Source: Gellertiella hungarica | GTDB lineage: Bacteria > Pseudomonadota > Alphaproteobacteria > Rhizobiales > Rhizobiaceae | Reading direction: 5' to 3' | DNA length: 64,000 nt | Assembly: GCF_014197145.1 (NCBI RefSeq) | Contig: NZ_JACIEZ010000002.1 | Location: 620,001-684,000, forward strand | In this document: in pieces, positions 18,467-27,156 of the stretch | How positions within the stretch are numbered: the stretch's first letter is position 1 | How the letters are laid out: the number at the start of each line of letters is the position of its first letter | Notes under the pieces: model-generated | Told to the model about the DNA's origin: nothing | Databases searched by the model: none | What the model saw: the letters and a program-made list of their open reading frames with translations, nothing else | Program-made: the position numbers and the translations under genes

Positions 18467-20179
18467 ATGAACGATGCGCTGACCGAAGCGATCCAGGCGC
18501 AGTCGCCCCTGCTCGACATCGTGTGCGAGGCATTGCCGGCGGCCATGCTTGTCTATGACGGCAACGACCAGATCCTGTTCGCCTCGAAGCAGATCCTCAA
18601 TTTCTTCTCGCTGCCCACCGAAGTCCTGCTTCCGGGAACCCGGCTGAGGGATTTCCTCGGCGCGGTCTACGACAACCGCTCCCGCGCAACAGCCACCGCC
18701 GGCGACATGCGCGGTGCCAGCGGGCGCGACGACTGGGTCGCCGAGCGGCTGGCCAGCCACTGGCGCGAACGCTTCGAACTGACGGAAAGCTACGGCTACG
18801 GCCGGTGGGTGCGCTTCATCAAGCGCCGGTTCCCGAGCGGCACCGGAATCTGCCTTATGACGGACGTGACCGAGCACCACAAGCGCGAGGAACAGTGGCG
18901 CGCCGACATGGCGCGGGTACAGCTCACCGAGGAGATCCTCGACAACCTGCCGTTCCCCGTCTTCGTCAAGGATCCGGCGATGACCTACATCGCCGTCAAC
19001 CGGGCCTTCTGCCAGCTTCGCGGCGTGGAAGCGGACGGCATTCTCGGCAGGACGGTCTTCGATTTCGCCCCGCGCAGCGTCGCGGAAATCTTCGATGCAG
19101 CCGACCGCCAGGTTCTGGAAACCGGCGAGCCGCTCCCCGTGCCCGAGCGGCTGGTGCGTCCCGATGGCCACGAGGTTGCCGTGATCACCCGCAAGCTCCG
19201 GATCGGCAAGCCGGGCCGCTTCCTGCTTCTCACCACCATGGAAGACGTGACCGAGCTCACCGAGGGCTACGAGCAGGAGGGCTGGCTGAAGACCCAGCTG
19301 AAGATGCCGCTTTTCCCGAACATCGAGGGCGGCGAGGTGCTGGAAACGGTGGCGGTTCAGGCAGGGCCGGCATCACCGGCCGAAAGCATGCTGCCCGACC
19401 GGTTCCTCGGGCGCCGCGTTCTGCTCGTCTCTTCCGACGTGACGGTCGAGGCGCAGGCAGGCCGCGTCTTTGCGCGGCTCGGCATCGATTACTGCTGCGT
19501 CAGCAGCGCGCTCGAGCAGGAAGCCTTCCTGCGGGCCGCGGCCGAGGCCGGTGTCGACATCGACGTGATCGTCATCGACACCCAGATGGAGGCGCGCACC
19601 ATCGAGCTTGCGGAACACCACGGCATCAACGTGCTGGTGATGGACGGATCGCAGATGTCCGGCGAGCTCTCCTATCAGCTGGTGCGGCACTTCAACAGTC
19701 CTTGGGGACGCCCGCGCTCCGAGCGCAATCCCATCGAGGAATGGGACATCGAGACCATCATCGTCGAGCCGCAGATCGCCGTCAGCCTCGTGGATGTGCT
19801 TGTCGTCGAGGACAATCCCGTCAACCAGATCGTCTTTTCGCAGATCCTCGAAGGCCTCGGCCACAGCGCCCGCATCGTCTCCACGGGCGAGGAGGCGCTC
19901 CGTGCCGCCGCCGATCTCATGCCCCGCTGCATCCTCGTCGATCAGACGCTGCCCGACATGACCGGAATCGAGCTGACGGCGGCGCTCAGGAAACTCACCG
20001 ATGCACTGGCGCACGTGCCTGTCATCGGCGTCCTGGTTGCCGCCCGCGAGCCGGATGCGGATGCCTGCCTCGCGGCAGGCATGAACGGCACGCTGATGAA
20101 GCCGATCAGCCCGGAATCGCTGGAAAATCTCCTGCGCACCTATCTCGCTCACGACAGCCGCAGCGTCATCGCCGGTTAA
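18467..20179 (+). CDS. PAS-PAS-response-regulator protein without a kinase domain
   Basis: The 570-residue soluble protein has two PAS domains (about 20-135 and 155-265; second with FPVFVKDPAMTYIAVNRAFCQLRG), a degenerate receiver (315-410; GRRVLLVSSDV, IVIDTQME) and a canonical receiver (443-565) with acidic pocket Glu448-Asp449, phosphoacceptor Asp492 (CILVDQTLPDMTG) and Lys545. No HisKA/HATPase or output domain is present between them. It probably receives phosphate or signals through protein contact. The start ATG 18467 follows GGGGGGAGG. A CtrA-type box lies upstream, and a GGDEF-EAL gene follows at 294 bases, which suggests cell-cycle or c-di-GMP signalling. Confidence 0.85.
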   Translation: MNDALTEAIQAQSPLLDIVCEALPAAMLVYDGNDQILFASKQILNFFSLPTEVLLPGTRLRDFLGAVYDNRSRATATAGDMRGASGRDDWVAERLASHWRERFELTESYGYGRWVRFIKRRFPSGTGICLMTDVTEHHKREEQWRADMARVQLTEEILDNLPFPVFVKDPAMTYIAVNRAFCQLRGVEADGILGRTVFDFAPRSVAEIFDAADRQVLETGEPLPVPERLVRPDGHEVAVITRKLRIGKPGRFLLLTTMEDVTELTEGYEQEGWLKTQLKMPLFPNIEGGEVLETVAVQAGPASPAESMLPDRFLGRRVLLVSSDVTVEAQAGRVFARLGIDYCCVSSALEQEAFLRAAAEAGVDIDVIVIDTQMEARTIELAEHHGINVLVMDGSQMSGELSYQLVRHFNSPWGRPRSERNPIEEWDIETIIVEPQIAVSLVDVLVVEDNPVNQIVFSQILEGLGHSARIVSTGEEALRAAADLMPRCILVDQTLPDMTGIELTAALRKLTDALAHVPVIGVLVAAREPDADACLAAGMNGTLMKPISPESLENLLRTYLAHDSRSVIAG

Positions 20180-20473
20180 GCCCCGAACAGCCCGCAAATG
20201 CCCCGGACGAGGCCCTTCCGCGCCTTGCGAGATCCCCTTTCCATGCCCTTCCTTCCGTGACCCCAGAAATCAGGGGCGAATTCCCATAGCCCATTGTGTT
20301 TATGCGATATAACAAAATTAAGGGTTTGTCGGCATCGTGTGAGCAGGGACCGGCTCGAGGCCGTTCCCGGGAAATGAATTGGGTAGACGAAGGCTCATGC
20401 ACCCCAAAATGGTGGTTGCGCCGTGGTGCGTTGAACAGGATGCGCGGCGCTTGGAAACGCTCGGGATCGGGGA

Positions 20474-21817
20474 ATGAAGCTGACTGAGGAATTGGCGCAG
20501 CAGGTCAGCCAGAATGAACTGCATGCGATGGCCTATACGGACGCACTGACCGGCCTTGGCAACCGGCACCGGCTCCGGGACAAGATGCGCCGGCTGGTCC
20601 ATGAACGGGCAGCCGATCCGGCGCCCTTTGCAATCTGCATTGCCAATCTGGACGGCTTCAAGCCGATCAACGACCTGTTCGGCATGGCCGCAGGCGACGA
20701 GATCCTGTGCAAGGTGGCCCATCGCCTGAAGGCCTGCATTCCCGATGGCGCGACCGTGACCCGGCATGGCGGCGACGAATTCGCCTTCCTCTTTCCGCTG
20801 GTCTTCGAGCGCACGGGTGCGGAGAAGATCGGCCAGATGATCCGCGATGTCCTGTCTGCCCCCTACGATCTCGGCGACCGCAACGTCCGGCTTTCGGCGT
20901 CCTTCGGCTTCGCCGTCTATCCCTTCGCGGGCGAGGATTTCGACGATCTGCTGAAAAGCGCGGAAACGGCCCTCTACCGCTCGAAGCGGCGCGGGCGCGG
21001 GCAGATCACCGTCTATTCCCAGCAGATCGCCCAGGAGATGAAGCGCGCGACCCAGCTCGAGCAGGCGCTGCGCAATGCCATCATCAACGATCAGGTGGAC
21101 GTGCATTTCCAGCCGATCGTCACCATGGCAACCGGCCTGCCTGTCGGGTTCGAGGCGCTTGCCCGCTGGAACGATCCGGATCTCGGCTTCGTGTCGCCGG
21201 CCATCTTCGTGCCGCTGGCGGAGGAGCGCGGCTTCATCGACGCGCTTTCGGAAGCCTTGCTGCGCAAGGCGGCGGAAGCCGCCCTGTCCTGGCCGCGCGA
21301 GCTGTTCCTCTCCTTCAACGTTTCTTCGGCCCAGCTGATGGACCCGGGAACGGCGGGAAACATCCTCTCGATCCTCAACCGCGTCGGCTTCGATCCGCAC
21401 CGGCTCGATCTCGAGATCACCGAAACCGCGATGATGACCTCCGCGGAAACCGCCCAGCGCATCCTTCTCGAACTGCGCCAGCTCGGCGTGCGCGTCTCGC
21501 TTGACGATTTCGGTACCGGCCAGTCGAGCCTGGGGCGCCTGCGAGACTTCACCTTCGACAAGGTGAAGATCGACCGCGCCTTCGTGGCCCGCATCACGTC
21601 CGACCGTGCTTCCGAGCACATCATCAAGGCGATCATCACCATGTGCGAGGGCCTCGATCTTCAGGTGGTGGCCGAAGGCATCGAGCATGCGGAGGAAGCG
21701 GAAATCCTCAAGCGCTTCGGCTGCGGGCTCGGCCAGGGCTATTATTACGGCAAGCCCGCCGATGCGGCGGCAACGCTGCGCTATCTCAATGAACGCTACT
21801 ACGATCAGAGCGCCTGA
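20474..21817 (+). CDS. GGDEF-EAL c-di-GMP enzyme
   Basis: The 447-residue protein has no sensory domain beyond a short N-terminal helix. The GGDEF domain (about 20-180) has an intact GGDEF at 99-103 and NLDGFKPINDLFG for Mg/GTP binding. The EAL domain (190-440) has EAL at 227-229, NVSSAQ, ITETAMM and DDFGTGQSS (344-352). Both activities may therefore be possible. No RxxD inhibitory site is seen five residues before GGDEF. The start ATG 20474 has GGGGA upstream. It follows the PAS-REC gene and overlaps the 3' end of the convergent lysR gene by 13 bases. Confidence 0.92.
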   Translation: MKLTEELAQQVSQNELHAMAYTDALTGLGNRHRLRDKMRRLVHERAADPAPFAICIANLDGFKPINDLFGMAAGDEILCKVAHRLKACIPDGATVTRHGGDEFAFLFPLVFERTGAEKIGQMIRDVLSAPYDLGDRNVRLSASFGFAVYPFAGEDFDDLLKSAETALYRSKRRGRGQITVYSQQIAQEMKRATQLEQALRNAIINDQVDVHFQPIVTMATGLPVGFEALARWNDPDLGFVSPAIFVPLAEERGFIDALSEALLRKAAEAALSWPRELFLSFNVSSAQLMDPGTAGNILSILNRVGFDPHRLDLEITETAMMTSAETAQRILLELRQLGVRVSLDDFGTGQSSLGRLRDFTFDKVKIDRAFVARITSDRASEHIIKAIITMCEGLDLQVVAEGIEHAEEAEILKRFGCGLGQGYYYGKPADAAATLRYLNERYYDQSA

Positions 21818-22752
21818 ACGGCGGGGCCCTGTCCGTCGCCGGCCTCGGCCTGACCCTCGGCGATCAGCCAGTCGCGCACCCGGCGCGCGGGTGCCGAGAG
21901 CTCGCGCGAGCGCGGCCATACCACATAGAAGGCAAGGCCGGTTCTGAGCACGTGGTTTCCGACGGGTACCAGCAGGCCCGAACGCGTTTGCCGGTCGGTC
22001 AGATGCTGCCATCCGAGCGCGATGCCGTCCCCCGCCAGCACCGCCTGGATCACCAGCACGTAATCGTTGATAGCCAGCCGCTTGCCGCGCGGCTGCCAGG
22101 AAAGACCGGCGCTTTCGAACCATTCCGGCCAGTCGCAGGCACGCCGCACCGGCTCCTCGAGATCGATCAGGCGATAGCGCGTGAGATCGGCGGGCGTTTC
22201 GGGAAAGCCATGGGCCTCGATGAAGGCGGGGCTTGCCACCGCGTTGATCACCTCCGGCGCCAGCTCCGCCGCGTGGTAGCGCGGCCACTGGGAAGGATCG
22301 CCGCCTCGGATGCCGAGCGGAATGCCTTCCTCCTCGAGATCCAGGTCGCGCACGCTGGTCTGGATGCGCAGGTCGACGTCAGGCAGGTCCTGACGCAGTT
22401 TTGCCAGGCGCGGCAGCATCCACATGGAGGCGAAGGCGGTGGAGGCGGCAAGCGTGACGTTCTGCATCCGGTTCTTGGCGCGGATGTCCTCGGCCGATTT
22501 CTGGATGCGGGCGAGCCCGGCCGAGACGTCGCCGTGAAAGCGGGCGCCGACCTCCGTCAGCTCCACCGAGCGGTGCAGGCGCTTGAAAAGGGTGACGCCC
22601 ATCTGCTCCTCCAGCGCCCGGATGGCATAGGAAACCGCCGCCTGGCTCAGGCCCAGTTCCGATGCCGCACGGGTGAAGTTCTCGTGCCGCCCCGCCGCCT
22701 CGAAGATGATGAGATGCGTTGCCGATGGCAGCAGCCGGCGCAGGCCGTCCAT
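21805..22752 (-). CDS. LysR-family transcriptional regulator (GcvA-like)
   Basis: The 315-residue protein has a LysR winged helix at residues 10-68 (FEAAGRHENFTRAASELGLSQAAVSYAIRALEEQMGVTLFKRLHR) and a substrate-binding domain from about 95. The wording of the HTH is of the GcvA/AmpR branch. It is divergent from the MttB-like methyltransferase across 120 bases that contain a LysR-type dyad, so it most likely controls that gene in response to a methylated amine or a related ligand. That link is inference. Confidence 0.9.
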   Translation of the reverse strand: MDGLRRLLPSATHLIIFEAAGRHENFTRAASELGLSQAAVSYAIRALEEQMGVTLFKRLHRSVELTEVGARFHGDVSAGLARIQKSAEDIRAKNRMQNVTLAASTAFASMWMLPRLAKLRQDLPDVDLRIQTSVRDLDLEEEGIPLGIRGGDPSQWPRYHAAELAPEVINAVASPAFIEAHGFPETPADLTRYRLIDLEEPVRRACDWPEWFESAGLSWQPRGKRLAINDYVLVIQAVLAGDGIALGWQHLTDRQTRSGLLVPVGNHVLRTGLAFYVVWPRSRELSAPARRVRDWLIAEGQAEAGDGQGPAVQAL

Positions 22753-22773
22753 GTCTGATTCTCCCTCTCTCCC

Positions 22774-22788
22774 ATAAATGCAGCTTAT
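22774..22788. promoter_or_regulatory. LysR-type operator dyad ATAA-N7-TTAT
   Basis: ATAAATGCAGCTTAT is a 15-bp dyad of the T-N11-A type bound by LysR proteins. It lies in the divergent lysR/mttB-like region, 22 bases from the lysR start, with a further AGCTTATAAAA stretch beside it (22793-22803). Confidence 0.5.
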
Positions 22789-22872
22789 TGGAAGCTTATA
22801 AAAATACCAGCGTCACGCGACGCTTGGCGGGCGGTAGGTTCTTTCCCGACAGAACATACCGGAGTGAAGACC

Positions 22873-24417
22873 ATGACCCTCGTCGCCGAAAAGCCCGCAA
22901 GCGCGGAGCGCCGCACCCGCGGCAACCGCCGCTCTCCGACCGCAAAGCCGGTGGGCGTACCCTATATCGTGCGCAACATTCCGACCTATGACATCCTGTC
23001 GGAGGAGAACCTCGTCAAGATCGAGCAGACGGCGGACCGCATACTTGCGGAAGTCGGCATCGAGTTCCGCGACGATCCCGTTGCCATCCAGCACTGGAAG
23101 CGGGCAGGCGCGAAGGTGGACGGCCTCAAGGTGACCTTCGAGCCCGGCATGCTGCGGGAAATCGTCTCCTCGGCGCCGCGCCAGTTCACCCAGTATGCCC
23201 GCAACCCTGCCAACAATGTGGAGATCGGCGGCAAGAGCGTCGTCTTTGCCCCCTCCTACGGATCCCCCTTCGTGATGGATCTGGACAAGGGCCGCCGCTA
23301 CGGCACGCTCGAGGATTTCCAGAACCTCATCAAGCTCGCGCAGTCGAGCCCCTGGCTGCACCATTCCGGCGGCACGATCTGCGAGCCGGTCGACGTGCCG
23401 GTGAACAAGCGCCACCTCGACATGGTCTACAGCCACATCAAGTATTCCGACCGTCCCTTCATGGGTTCGGTCACGGCGGAGGACCGGGCGGAAGAGTCCA
23501 TCGAGATGGCGCGCATCCTGTTCGGTGCCGATTTCGTCGACCGCAACTGCGTCATCCTCGGCAATGTCAACGTCAATTCGCCGCTCGTCTGGGACGGCAC
23601 CATGACGAATGCGCTGCGCGCCTATGCCCGCGCCAACCAGGCGGCCGTCATCGTGCCCTTCATCCTCGGCGGGGCCATGGGCCCGGTCACCAATGCGGGG
23701 GCCATCGCCCAGGCCTTCGCGGAAACCCTGGCGGGCTGCGCGCTGACCCAGCTGGAGCGGAAGGGCGCGCCGGTGATCTTCGGCAACTTCCTCTCCTCCA
23801 TGTCGCTGCGCTCCGGTTCGCCCACCTTCGGCACGCCGGAACCGGCAATCGGCTCCATGGTCATCGGCCAGCTTGCGCGCCGTCTCGGCCTGCCCCTGCG
23901 CTGCGCCGGCAACTTCTCGAATTCGAAGCTGCCCGACGGTCAGGCCATGCAGGAAGGGCTGATGTCGATGCTCTCGGCCATCCATTGCGGCGCGAACTTC
24001 ATCCTCCATTCCGCAGGCTTCCTCGATGGCCTGCTGTCGATGTCCTACGAGAAGTTCGTGATGGATACGGATCTGTGCGGTGCACTCCACTCCTACCTGG
24101 CGGGCGTGGTCGTGGACGACAACACGCTGGCCATGGATGCCTTCCTGGAAGTGGGCCCGGGCAGCCATTTCCTCGGCTCCGCACACACCATGCGCAACTA
24201 CACCACCGCCTTCTGGGATTCGGCGCTCTCGGACAACGAGCCCTACGAGAAGTGGAGCGAGGAGGGTGGGTCGACGGATATCGCGACGCGCGCGAACCGT
24301 CTCTGGAAGAAGACGCTTGCCGAATACGAGGCTCCGGCGCTGGACGAGGGCGTGGACGAGGCACTGTGCGATTACGTCGCCCGCAAGAAGGGCGAACGCG
24401 CCGACGCCTGGTACTGA
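22873..24417 (+). CDS. MttB-like (COG5598) corrinoid methyltransferase, non-pyrrolysine
   Basis: The 514-residue protein matches the trimethylamine methyltransferase superfamily along its length (TIM-barrel; FAPSYGSPFVMDLDKGRRYGTLEDFQNLIKLAQ, GGAMGPVTNAGAIAQAFAE, GTPEPAIGSMVIGQLARRLGLPLRCAGNFSNSKLPDGQAMQEG). There is no in-frame TAG, so it is of the non-Pyl type, whose known members demethylate glycine betaine, proline betaine or carnitine with a corrinoid protein. No corrinoid protein or reductive activase is in the window. The start is ATG 22873 with GGAG eight bases upstream; a GTG at 22864 is also in frame. It is divergent from lysR. Confidence 0.88.
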   Translation: MTLVAEKPASAERRTRGNRRSPTAKPVGVPYIVRNIPTYDILSEENLVKIEQTADRILAEVGIEFRDDPVAIQHWKRAGAKVDGLKVTFEPGMLREIVSSAPRQFTQYARNPANNVEIGGKSVVFAPSYGSPFVMDLDKGRRYGTLEDFQNLIKLAQSSPWLHHSGGTICEPVDVPVNKRHLDMVYSHIKYSDRPFMGSVTAEDRAEESIEMARILFGADFVDRNCVILGNVNVNSPLVWDGTMTNALRAYARANQAAVIVPFILGGAMGPVTNAGAIAQAFAETLAGCALTQLERKGAPVIFGNFLSSMSLRSGSPTFGTPEPAIGSMVIGQLARRLGLPLRCAGNFSNSKLPDGQAMQEGLMSMLSAIHCGANFILHSAGFLDGLLSMSYEKFVMDTDLCGALHSYLAGVVVDDNTLAMDAFLEVGPGSHFLGSAHTMRNYTTAFWDSALSDNEPYEKWSEEGGSTDIATRANRLWKKTLAEYEAPALDEGVDEALCDYVARKKGERADAWY

Positions 24418-24429
24418 GACAAAATAAAA

Positions 24430-24453
24430 GCGGCGGTGCCGAAGCACCGCCGC
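24430..24453. terminator. Terminator hairpin between mttB-like and PRC-barrel genes
   Basis: A perfect 10-bp stem GCGGCGGTGC/GCACCGCCGC with a CGAA loop lies between the convergent genes. On the minus strand it is followed by TTTTATTTTG (complement of 24429-24420), which fits termination of the PRC-barrel gene. In the plus direction, 13 bases past the methyltransferase stop, there is no T-run, so it is weaker that way. Confidence 0.7.
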
Positions 24454-24560
24454 ATTCGCCGGAAATGGAGGGGGAACCTTCCCACTTTACCGATTGTCGA
24501 GCCGGGGGCGGTGCTGAACAACGGTAACGCCTGGGAGGATTTCCGGCGAATCTCTCCGCC

Positions 24561-25397
24561 TTACTGGCCGGTCGTGCCGCCCGTGGAGGGCGAGGTACCG
24601 GTGGCAGGGGCGCCCGGAGCGGTTGCCGGCGGCGTGGTGCCGGTTGCCGGATCGGTCGTGGACGGGGCTGCCGTATCGGCGGCGGTGTTCTGATCGTCCA
24701 GCGTCTTGAACTCCGGAGCGTTCTTCAGCGTATCGGCCGTCTCGTTGGTGGTCAGCTTCAGATCGCTGCCATCTTCCTTCTGCGACGCCATGATGTTGGT
24801 CATCGGGACGGCGACGTTCTTTTCGCCGATGCCGAGGAAGCCGCCGACGCCGATCACCGCAGCGACAACGCCGCCATTCTTCTCGATGATCAGGTCGTTG
24901 ATCTCGCCGATGCTCTCATCCTTGGAGTTGTAGACCGTCGCGCCGATGTAATCGTCCGCGCTGATCTGGTCCGGGGACTGCTCGGTCAGATAGGTGCCGG
25001 CCACTTCGCCGCCATCGGTCGAGGTGGACGTCGAGCTGGAAGAGGTGTCGGTGCCGGTCGTGCCGGAACCGGCCGTGCCCGATGTCGAGCTGCCGGACGT
25101 ATCGGACGAACCCGTGGTACCCGAAGTGCCCGAGGTGCCGGACGTATCGGAGGAACCGGACGTGCCGGATGCACCCGAAGTGCCCGACGTGTCGGAAGAC
25201 CCTGCCGTGCCCGAGGTGCCGGACGCGCCAGAGGTATCGGAAGAACCGGAGGTGCCGGATGCACCCGAATCGGTGGAGGTGGCGGGGGCAGTGCCCGAAG
25301 TATCGGCAGGCGGGTTCGTCGCATCCTGGGCAAAGGCCGCAGTGGTGGCCATGAGGAAGGTGCTGGCCGCAGCGACGGTAACGAGCTTCTTGATCAT
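24561..25397 (-). CDS. Exported PRC-barrel protein with Ser/Gly/Thr/Asp-rich repeat
   Basis: The 278-residue protein has a Sec signal peptide (MIKKLVTVAAASTFLMATTAAFAQ). About 100 residues of low-complexity repeat follow, built from SGTSG, SSDTSG and SGASG units. A PRC-barrel domain comes next (ISADDYIGATVYNSKDESIGEINDLIIEKNGGVVAAVIGVGGFLGIGEKNVAVPM), and a Pro/Thr/Ala tail ends it. PRC-barrel domains of this exported type are common in rhizobia and of unknown role, perhaps envelope or stress. The start ATG 25397 has AAAGG upstream; the frame opens to 25532 but skips the signal peptide context. Monocistronic. Confidence 0.85.
   Translation of the reverse strand: MIKKLVTVAAASTFLMATTAAFAQDATNPPADTSGTAPATSTDSGASGTSGSSDTSGASGTSGTAGSSDTSGTSGASGTSGSSDTSGTSGTSGTTGSSDTSGSSTSGTAGSGTTGTDTSSSSTSTSTDGGEVAGTYLTEQSPDQISADDYIGATVYNSKDESIGEINDLIIEKNGGVVAAVIGVGGFLGIGEKNVAVPMTNIMASQKEDGSDLKLTTNETADTLKNAPEFKTLDDQNTAADTAAPSTTDPATGTTPPATAPGAPATGTSPSTGGTTGQ
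25080..25275 (-). repeat. Degenerate coding repeat for SGTSG/SSDTSG units
   Basis: Within the PRC-barrel gene the DNA repeats a degenerate 9-15 base pattern (GGC ACC TCC GGC-like on the coding strand), giving runs of SGTSG, SGSSDTSG and SGASGTSG. The units are uneven and wholly in frame, so they are a protein linker and not a CRISPR or a mobile repeat. Copy number could vary between strains by slippage. Confidence 0.7.
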
Positions 25398-25574
25398 GTC
25401 GGATCTGCCTTTCTGTGAACTGTTCATCGGCAAGCGCGGCAGGGAGGAAGCCGCGCTCCGTCTTGCGGGGGGAAAACGGAGGTTGCCCTTTTTGGTTCCG
25501 AGAAAATCGTCGCCGACGGTCAAAAAATGCACTTAAAGGATGTGCTATATTTCGAAATTTAGTCCGAAAAGTAG

Positions 25575-25600
25575 AAAAGGCCAGCGCTAGCCGGCCTTTT
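25575..25600 (-). terminator. Terminator of the galactonate operon
   Basis: AAAAGGCC (25575-25582) pairs with GGCCTTTT (25593-25600) around a 10-base loop. It lies 23 bases beyond the SMP-30 stop codon on the minus strand and ends in CTTTTC, so it would close the SDR-dgoK-dgoA-lactonase transcript. It is nearly symmetric and could also work for the other strand. Confidence 0.7.
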
Positions 25601-25622
25601 GAATGCATTTTTCGCCCGCGTC

Positions 25623-26498
25623 CTAGAGAAGGTAGGAATGCTCGGCGCGGCCGTTCACGCGGATGCCGAGATCGAGGAGACAGCCATCCGGCGCTCCGGG
25701 CGCATCCATGCCCTCGGTCGCCGTGGTGACCAGAAGCCTGTCGAGCTGCGGCCCGAAAAAGGCGGGGCAGGAGGGCTGGCGGGCAGGGGTGGCATAGCGC
25801 GCCACGAGGCGCCCTGCGGGATCGTAGCGCTCGACGCAACCTTCGCCCCAGCGGGCATTCCACACATCGCCACTGGCATCGCAGACCGATCCGTCCACGC
25901 CGCCCGGCCGGCCGGAGGCATCGGCAAAGAGCTGCGGCTCGCCCGTGGGCAGTCCGGTCGCCGGATCGACGGCGATCTTCATGTAGCGGTTCACCTTGGT
26001 ATCGACGAAATAGCCCGTGGCGCCGTCGGGCGAGAAGCAGATGCCGTTGGTGATGCCGATCCGGTCGACGATCCGGGTCACCGTGCCGCGGGCCACGTGA
26101 TAGATGGCGCCGGCTTCCGGTTCTGCCTTCTTGCCCATGGTGCCGATCCAGAGCGCGCCGGAACGGTGCACGCGGCCGTCATTCGACCGGTTCTCCGGCC
26201 TGTCGGCCTCGAGAGGCGCGTGGAGAGAAAGCGCGCCGCTCGCACGGTCCCTTATATAAAGACCGTCTTCCATGGCGATCAGCTGCCGCGCATCGTCGAT
26301 CCGGGCCGCGACGCTCGCCATCCGGGGCAGGGGGTGGACCCGCTTTTCACCGCCTGCGAGCTTCAGTTCGTGCAGCTCCTTTCCCAGAATGTTGAACCAC
26401 CAGATGGTGTCCGTTTCGGGCTCGTAGGAGGGGCCCTCTCCGAGGATGAGCTGGCTGCTGCACAGCACCTTGCCAGCAAAGGATAGCGTCTCAACCAT
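25623..26498 (-). CDS. SMP-30/gluconolactonase family lactonase (likely galactonolactonase)
   Basis: The 291-residue beta-propeller protein carries the SMP-30 metal site: Glu in LGEGPSYE, Asn in RSNDGRVHRSG, Asn in GITNGICFSPDG and Asp in GGVDGSVCD. It probably hydrolyses a sugar 1,4- or 1,5-lactone to the acid. The start ATG 26498 overlaps the dgoA stop by eight bases (ATGGTTGAG...), with GGGG ahead of it; the frame runs to 26540 inside dgoA. The operon context (SDR, DgoK, DgoA) suggests D-galactonolactone as substrate. Confidence 0.88.
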   Translation of the reverse strand: MVETLSFAGKVLCSSQLILGEGPSYEPETDTIWWFNILGKELHELKLAGGEKRVHPLPRMASVAARIDDARQLIAMEDGLYIRDRASGALSLHAPLEADRPENRSNDGRVHRSGALWIGTMGKKAEPEAGAIYHVARGTVTRIVDRIGITNGICFSPDGATGYFVDTKVNRYMKIAVDPATGLPTGEPQLFADASGRPGGVDGSVCDASGDVWNARWGEGCVERYDPAGRLVARYATPARQPSCPAFFGPQLDRLLVTTATEGMDAPGAPDGCLLDLGIRVNGRAEHSYLL

Positions 26499-27147
26499 GG
26501 GTCTTCCCCTCTTTCGCGCAGGCGTCGTCATAGGCGGCAATGGTCTTCCGGGCGCGTGCCTTTACCTCGGCGGCGTCCATGCCGGGCTTGTAGAGGCTCG
26601 AGCCGAGGCCAAAGGCGGTGATGCCGGCCCGCACATAGTCTCCGAAATTCTCGTCCGACACGCCACCGACCGCCGCGATCACCAGATCCTTCGGCAGGAC
26701 GGCGCGGATGGCGTTGATGCCGGAGGGGCCGAGAACGCTGGCGGGGAAGAACTTGAGTCCCGTCGCCCCGGCCCTGGCGGCCTGCAGCGCTTCCGTCGGC
26801 GTGAAGACGCCCGGCAGCGTCACCATGCCCCGCTCGCGGGCTGCGGCAATCACGTCGGGTTCGACATTGGGGCTGACCATCAGGCGGCCGCCAGCCGCGT
26901 GGAGGCTTTCCACCTGCCCGACGTCCAGCACCGTGCCGGCACCGATCAGCACGCTATCCGGTGCCATCTTCGCGGCGATCTCGATCGAACGGAACGGGTC
27001 GGGCGAATTCAGCGGTATCTCGATGGCGGTAAAGCCGGCCTCGATCAGCCCGCCGACGACGCCTTCGGTTTCCTCGGGCTTCAGCCCCCGGAGGATAGCG
27101 ACCAGTGGATGGCGCATCTGGGGGAAGGGGATTCGGGTAGGGGTCAT
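26491..27147 (-). CDS. dgoA: 2-dehydro-3-deoxy-6-phosphogalactonate aldolase
   Basis: The 218-residue class I aldolase splits KDPGal into pyruvate and glyceraldehyde-3-phosphate. KDPG/KDPGal aldolase motifs are visible: VAILRGL (Arg20), the general base Glu43 (AIEIPLNSPDP), GAGTVL, SPN (92-94), LPGVFTPTEA and the Schiff-base Lys132 (LKFFPAS). The NSPDP wording matches DgoA more than Eda. Start ATG 27147 follows AAGGA and lies nine bases after the dgoK stop. It overlaps the lactonase by eight bases. It is the third gene of a four-gene operon. Confidence 0.93.
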   Translation of the reverse strand: MTPTRIPFPQMRHPLVAILRGLKPEETEGVVGGLIEAGFTAIEIPLNSPDPFRSIEIAAKMAPDSVLIGAGTVLDVGQVESLHAAGGRLMVSPNVEPDVIAAARERGMVTLPGVFTPTEALQAARAGATGLKFFPASVLGPSGINAIRAVLPKDLVIAAVGGVSDENFGDYVRAGITAFGLGSSLYKPGMDAAEVKARARKTIAAYDDACAKEGKTHG

Positions 27148-27156
27148 GTCTTTTCC

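Noticed and set aside
20318-22288. A 656-codon minus-strand frame
   Set aside because: It lies opposite the GGDEF-EAL gene and across lysR; no SD or family.
25080-25275. CRISPR-like tandem repeats
   Set aside because: The units are short, degenerate and in frame, coding for a Ser/Gly/Thr linker; there are no spacers and no cas genes.
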